Origin: an uncultured Clostridia bacterium
GTDB lineage: Bacteria; Bacillota; Clostridia; Oscillospirales; Acutalibacteraceae
Length of the DNA stretch: 16,189 bases
NCBI GenBank assembly: GCA_946626015.1
Contig: CAMOTT010000029.1
Span: 1-16,189 of the forward strand
Direction: 5' to 3'
Part shown: positions 13,729 to 16,189 of the stretch, in pieces
How the letters are laid out: each line of letters begins with the position of its first letter
How positions within the stretch are numbered: the first letter of the stretch is position 1
Notes under the pieces: generated by a model
The model's database searches: none
Told to the model about the DNA's origin: nothing
Seen by the model: only the letters and a program-made list of their open reading frames with translations
Made by a program: the position numbers and the translations under genes

Positions 13729-14172
13729 TCAAATCACCTCTGCCTTCCCGCCGGCTGCCTCAATTTTCTGCTTAGCTGATTCGGAAAAAGCGTTTGCTTT
13801 TACAGTTAAGCTCTTCTTGAGCTCGCCGTTACCGAGTACTTTGATCCCGTCAAGTGTTTTCTTGACAAGGCCTGATTCGACAAGCGCCTGAACATCAACC
13901 GTTGCGCCCGCTTCAAAACGAGCCTCTAAATCAGAAAGGTTTACTGTTGCAAACTCCTTGCGGAAAATATTTACAAAACCTCTTTTGGGAAGACGTCTCT
14001 GTAAGGGCATCTGACCGCCTTCAAAGCCGGCACGCATTCCGCGGCCTGCGCGAGCCTTCTGACCCTTATGACCTTTACCTGCAGTTTTACCCTGGCCTGA
14101 AGCAGGGCCTCTGCCTATACGCTTGCGCTCCTTTGTGGAGCCCTCTGCCGGTGAAAGATTGTGCAATCTCAT
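13729..14172 (-). CDS. rplO: 50S ribosomal protein uL15
   Basis: uL15 is a late 50S assembly protein with a long extended N-terminal tail. 147 residues. The tail shows MRLHNLSPAEGSTKERKR, the Gly/Lys-rich GRGPASGQGKTAGKGHKGQ and FEGGQMPLQRRLPKRGF, followed by the globular domain (VNLSDLEARFEAGATVDVQAL to the C-terminal AKQKIEAAGGKAEVI). ATG 14172 overlaps the rpmD stop by one base (TAATG), with AAGGAGGTG inside the end of rpmD. One base separates its stop from the secY start, so the three genes are tightly coupled. Confidence 0.98.
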   Translation of the reverse strand: MRLHNLSPAEGSTKERKRIGRGPASGQGKTAGKGHKGQKARAGRGMRAGFEGGQMPLQRRLPKRGFVNIFRKEFATVNLSDLEARFEAGATVDVQALVESGLVKKTLDGIKVLGNGELKKSLTVKANAFSESAKQKIEAAGGKAEVI

Positions 14173-14384
14173 TATTTCGCACCTCCTTGCTTGGCTTCAT
14201 CTACAGCGAGAAGGTGGCTGATCTTTGCTACCTTTCCCTGAGTTGCGGCGTTATCCGGCTGAATGGAAGTATCGCCGATTTTATGAAGACCGAGTGCATG
14301 GGCGGTGGCAATTTGATCCTTCTTACTGCCGATAAGACTCTTTACAAGCTTAACCTGGACCTCTTTTGCTTTTGCCTTTGCCAT
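14172..14384 (-). CDS. rpmD: 50S ribosomal protein uL30
   Basis: uL30 binds 23S rRNA on the 50S surface. From ATG 14384 the product is 70 residues; the in-frame GTG at 14393 lies in the ribosome binding site (AAGGAGGGTG) and is rejected. The family core is VQVKLVKSLIGSKKDQIATA, ALGLHKIGDTSIQPDN and GKVAKISHLLAV. It is about ten residues longer than the common 58-60, from the N-terminal AKAKAKE and C-terminal DEAKQGGAK extensions. It lies 14 nt after rpsE and shares one base with the rplO start. Confidence 0.95.
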   Translation of the reverse strand: MAKAKAKEVQVKLVKSLIGSKKDQIATAHALGLHKIGDTSIQPDNAATQGKVAKISHLLAVDEAKQGGAK

Positions 14385-14398
14385 TTCGTCCACCCTCC

Positions 14399-14899
14399 TT
14401 AATCTAAAATCTCACTAACTGACTTTCCGCGTGTTACTGCGACTTCGTCAGCGTTACGAAGCTGTGCAAGTCCGTTCAGAGTAGCTCTGACGACATTGCA
14501 GGGATTGTTTGAACGTAAAGCCTTGGAACGGATATCTCTGATACCCACTGTTTCAACAACAGCACGTACAGGACCACCTGCGATAACGCCGGTACCGGGT
14601 GCGGCGGGCTTCATAAGAACAACGCCTGCACCGAATTTGCCGATAACCTCGTGAGGAATGGTTGTTCCTTTAAGGGCTACCTTGAACAAATTCTTCTTGG
14701 CATCCTCAATACCCTTGCGGATAGCATCCGGAACTTCGCCTGATTTACCCAAACCAAAGCCGATTATTCCGTTACCGTCACCAACGACGACAAGAGCTGC
14801 GAACTTGAAGATACGACCGCCCTTAACTGTCTTTGATACACGGTTGATAGCCACAACACGCTCGGTAAGTTCTAAAGTTGATGCATCTATCTTAGCCAA
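14399..14899 (-). CDS. rpsE: 30S ribosomal protein uS5
   Basis: uS5 lies at the mRNA entry side of the 30S subunit and affects decoding fidelity. 166 residues. The N-terminal double-stranded RNA-binding-like domain has VVAINRVSKTVKGGRIFKF, GDGNGIIGFGLGKSGEVPDA and IRKGIEDAKKNLF. The C-terminal domain has PAAPGTGVIAGGPVRAVVE and GIRDIRSKALRSNNPCNVVRA. Start is TTG at 14899, which is unusual for a ribosomal protein: AGGAGG lies 9 nt before it and no ATG is present near the family start. It sits 19 nt after rplR. Confidence 0.97.
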   Translation of the reverse strand: MAKIDASTLELTERVVAINRVSKTVKGGRIFKFAALVVVGDGNGIIGFGLGKSGEVPDAIRKGIEDAKKNLFKVALKGTTIPHEVIGKFGAGVVLMKPAAPGTGVIAGGPVRAVVETVGIRDIRSKALRSNNPCNVVRATLNGLAQLRNADEVAVTRGKSVSEILD

Positions 14900-14908
14900 A
14901 AGTAATTA

Positions 14909-14914
14909 CCTCCT
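14909..14914 (-). promoter_or_regulatory. Ribosome binding site that fixes the TTG start of rpsE
   Basis: AGGAGG on the minus strand lies 9 nt before the TTG at 14899, within the rplR-rpsE gap. It supports the non-ATG start of uS5. Confidence 0.8.
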
Positions 14915-14918
14915 CTTC

Positions 14919-15278
14919 TTAGAACTTGAGGCCGCCCTCACGGGCGCCTTCGGCCAGTTCCTGTACACGGCCGTGGTATATATAGCCGCCACGGTCAAAG
15001 ACGCATTTTTCAATGCCCTTATCAGCAGCACGCTTTGCTAACATTTCGCCCACCTTGTGAGCTGAGGACTTGTTTCCGCCGTAATCCTCAAAATCCTTCT
15101 CCACAGTTGAAGCGGACACGAGAGTGACACCCTCAACGTCGTCTATTAACTGAGCGTAGATATTCTGCAGGGAGCGGAACACACTTAAGCGGGGGCAAGC
15201 GGCTGTGCCGGAGATCTTTGCGCGAACTCTCTTGCGGCGCTTAACCCTTGCTTTGTTACTGTCCGGTCTGGTTACCAT
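14919..15278 (-). CDS. rplR: 50S ribosomal protein uL18
   Basis: uL18 binds 5S rRNA with uL5 and bL25-type partners and docks it to the 50S subunit. 119 residues: basic N-terminal tail (NKARVKRRKRVRAKISG), the CPRLSVFRSLQNIYAQLIDD strand pair, and the C-terminal helical part KVGEMLAKRAADKGIEKCVFDRGGYIYHGRVQELAEGAREGGL. ATG 15278 follows AAAGGAG by about 9 nt. It lies 24 nt after rplF and 19 nt before rpsE. Typical in every visible respect. Confidence 0.98.
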   Translation of the reverse strand: MVTRPDSNKARVKRRKRVRAKISGTAACPRLSVFRSLQNIYAQLIDDVEGVTLVSASTVEKDFEDYGGNKSSAHKVGEMLAKRAADKGIEKCVFDRGGYIYHGRVQELAEGAREGGLKF

Positions 15279-15302
15279 AATTATTCACTCCTTTAATTAA
15301 GA

Positions 15303-15848
15303 CTACTTACCGCCCTTACCGGCCTTGCCTTCCTTGCGGCGAATGACTTCGTCAGCGTACTTGATTCCCTTGCCCTTGTAAGGCTCCGGAGGACGCTTCT
15401 CGCGAACTTCTGCCGCAAACTGGCCGACCTTCTGTTTGTCGGGACCTGAAATAACGATCTTGTTCGGTGCGGGAACATCAATGGTGATACCGTCGATCTC
15501 AGGAACGATGACCTGATGTGAATAACCTATGTTAAGCACAAGATTCTTGCCTTCCTTAACTGCACGGTAACCGACACCGTTGATCTCAAGCTCCTTGGAG
15601 TAACCGCTGTTTACACCTGTTACCATGTTGGCAATGAGTGTACGGGTCAAACCGTGGAGAGATCTGTTCATTTTTGAGTCGTTGGGACGGGTGACAACGA
15701 TGGTGTCGCCGTCCTTCTCAACTGTGATTGTGCTGCAGACTGTTCTGGTAAGGGTGCCCTTCGGGCCCTTTACTGTAACAGTGCTGCCATCAATTGTAAC
15801 ATCTACGCCTGCCGGAATGACTATCGGCATTTTGCCTATACGAGACAT
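15303..15848 (-). CDS. rplF: 50S ribosomal protein uL6
   Basis: uL6 lies near the GTPase-associated centre of the 50S subunit. 181 residues with two similar beta-alpha domains: MSRIGKMPIVIPAGVDV and VKGPKGTLTR at the N terminus, and ELEINGVGYRAV and NIGYSHQV at the start of the second. The C-terminal signature KQKVGQFAAEVREKRPPEPYKGKGI is followed by KYADEVIRRKEGKAGKGGK. ATG 15848 follows AAGGAGGTG by about 8-10 nt. It is 15 nt after rpsH. The PPEPYKGKG motif is complete. Confidence 0.98.
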   Translation of the reverse strand: MSRIGKMPIVIPAGVDVTIDGSTVTVKGPKGTLTRTVCSTITVEKDGDTIVVTRPNDSKMNRSLHGLTRTLIANMVTGVNSGYSKELEINGVGYRAVKEGKNLVLNIGYSHQVIVPEIDGITIDVPAPNKIVISGPDKQKVGQFAAEVREKRPPEPYKGKGIKYADEVIRRKEGKAGKGGK

Positions 15849-15863
15849 TCAAACAGCACCTCC

Positions 15864-16189
15864 TTACCAGATAAATGCAAGGACTTCGCCGCCAACATTA
15901 GCTTTGCGAGCTTCCTTGTCAGTCATAATACCCTTAGAAGTTGAAAGGATAGCAATACCCAGACCTCTGATTACCTTGGGCAGATCCTCACAGCTTGAAT
16001 AAATACGCAGACCGGGCTTAGATACTCTGCGTAAACCGGTAATCGCGTGAGTATTGTCGGGGCCGTATTTGAGAACGATCTCGATGACGCCCTGATTACC
16101 GTCGTCTTCTACCTTGAAACTCTTGATATAACCTTCATCAACAAGAATCTGAGCAATCGCTTTCTTCATGTTGGATGCAGGAACTCTCA
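15864..16189 (-). CDS. rpsH: 30S ribosomal protein uS8 (5' end cut off by window edge)
   Basis: uS8 is a primary 16S rRNA-binding protein of the 30S platform and, in E. coli, the repressor of the spc operon. The frame runs through the window end, with EVPASNMKKAIAQIL as the first visible residues. About 107 residues are present and about 25 are missing from the N terminus. The internal methionine at 16169 is not the start. The C-terminal signature LSTSKGIMTDKEARKANVGG, then EVLAFIW, is complete. It is followed 15 nt later by rplF, in the standard spc order. Confidence 0.97.
   Translation of the reverse strand, partial: RVPASNMKKAIAQILVDEGYIKSFKVEDDGNQGVIEIVLKYGPDNTHAITGLRRVSKPGLRIYSSCEDLPKVIRGLGIAILSTSKGIMTDKEARKANVGGEVLAFIW

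Noticed and set aside
1..16189. CRISPR arrays, insertion sequences, tRNA or rRNA genes, prophage genes
   Set aside because: No direct-repeat arrays, transposase frames or RNA-gene signatures were seen; nearly all bases are covered by recognised housekeeping genes.

Overview
The window is a dense block of housekeeping genes from a Gram-positive bacterium, most likely a member of the Clostridia (Bacillota). The evidence is strong GGAGG-type ribosome binding sites before nearly every gene, the rimP-nusA-ylxR-ylxQ-infB gene order, and a small KOW-domain gene between map and infA in the ribosomal cluster. A gut-type Oscillospirales/Ruminococcaceae relative is plausible from the balanced base composition and gene style, but that is only an impression. 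No mobile element, CRISPR array, rRNA or tRNA gene was seen.

Layout. (1) Positions 1-3974, minus strand: the nusA operon, with its promoter at 3946-3974, then rimP, nusA, ylxR, ylxQ (L7Ae family) and infB, which runs off the left edge. It joins ribosome maturation, transcription elongation/termination and translation initiation. (2) Positions 3975-4122: an AT-rich region with two back-to-back promoters. (3) Positions 4123-7928, plus strand: an NAD(P)-binding SDR/epimerase-like protein of unknown substrate, the ribosome-associated GTPase TypA/BipA, and the FMN/FAD-making enzyme RibF. (4) Positions 7939-7970: a terminator hairpin between convergent ribF and rplQ. (5) Positions 7985-16189, minus strand: the distal spc and alpha ribosomal operons, read rpsH(partial)-rplF-rplR-rpsE-rpmD-rplO-secY-map-KOW-infA-rpmJ-rpsM-rpsK-rpsD-rpoA-rplQ.

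The genes work together in making and running the gene-expression machinery: ribosomal proteins, RNA polymerase alpha, initiation factors IF-1 and IF-2, NusA, ribosome maturation factors, the Sec translocon and the N-terminal methionine peptidase. Gaps between genes are short, with several overlaps or near-overlaps (ylxR/ylxQ 8 nt, rpmD/rplO 1 nt, rplO/secY 1 nt apart), as expected for translational coupling.

I do not see a new biological system here. The points most worth a second look are: no adk between secY and map, where many Bacillota carry it, with a GC-rich hairpin in that gap; a perfect 8-bp inverted repeat over the -10 and start site of the rimP operon promoter, followed by two leader hairpins; an SDR protein whose apparent catalytic YxxxK reads YxxxR; a RibF with altered kinase motifs placed away from its common position after truB; and a ribosomal cluster that ends abruptly at rplQ.
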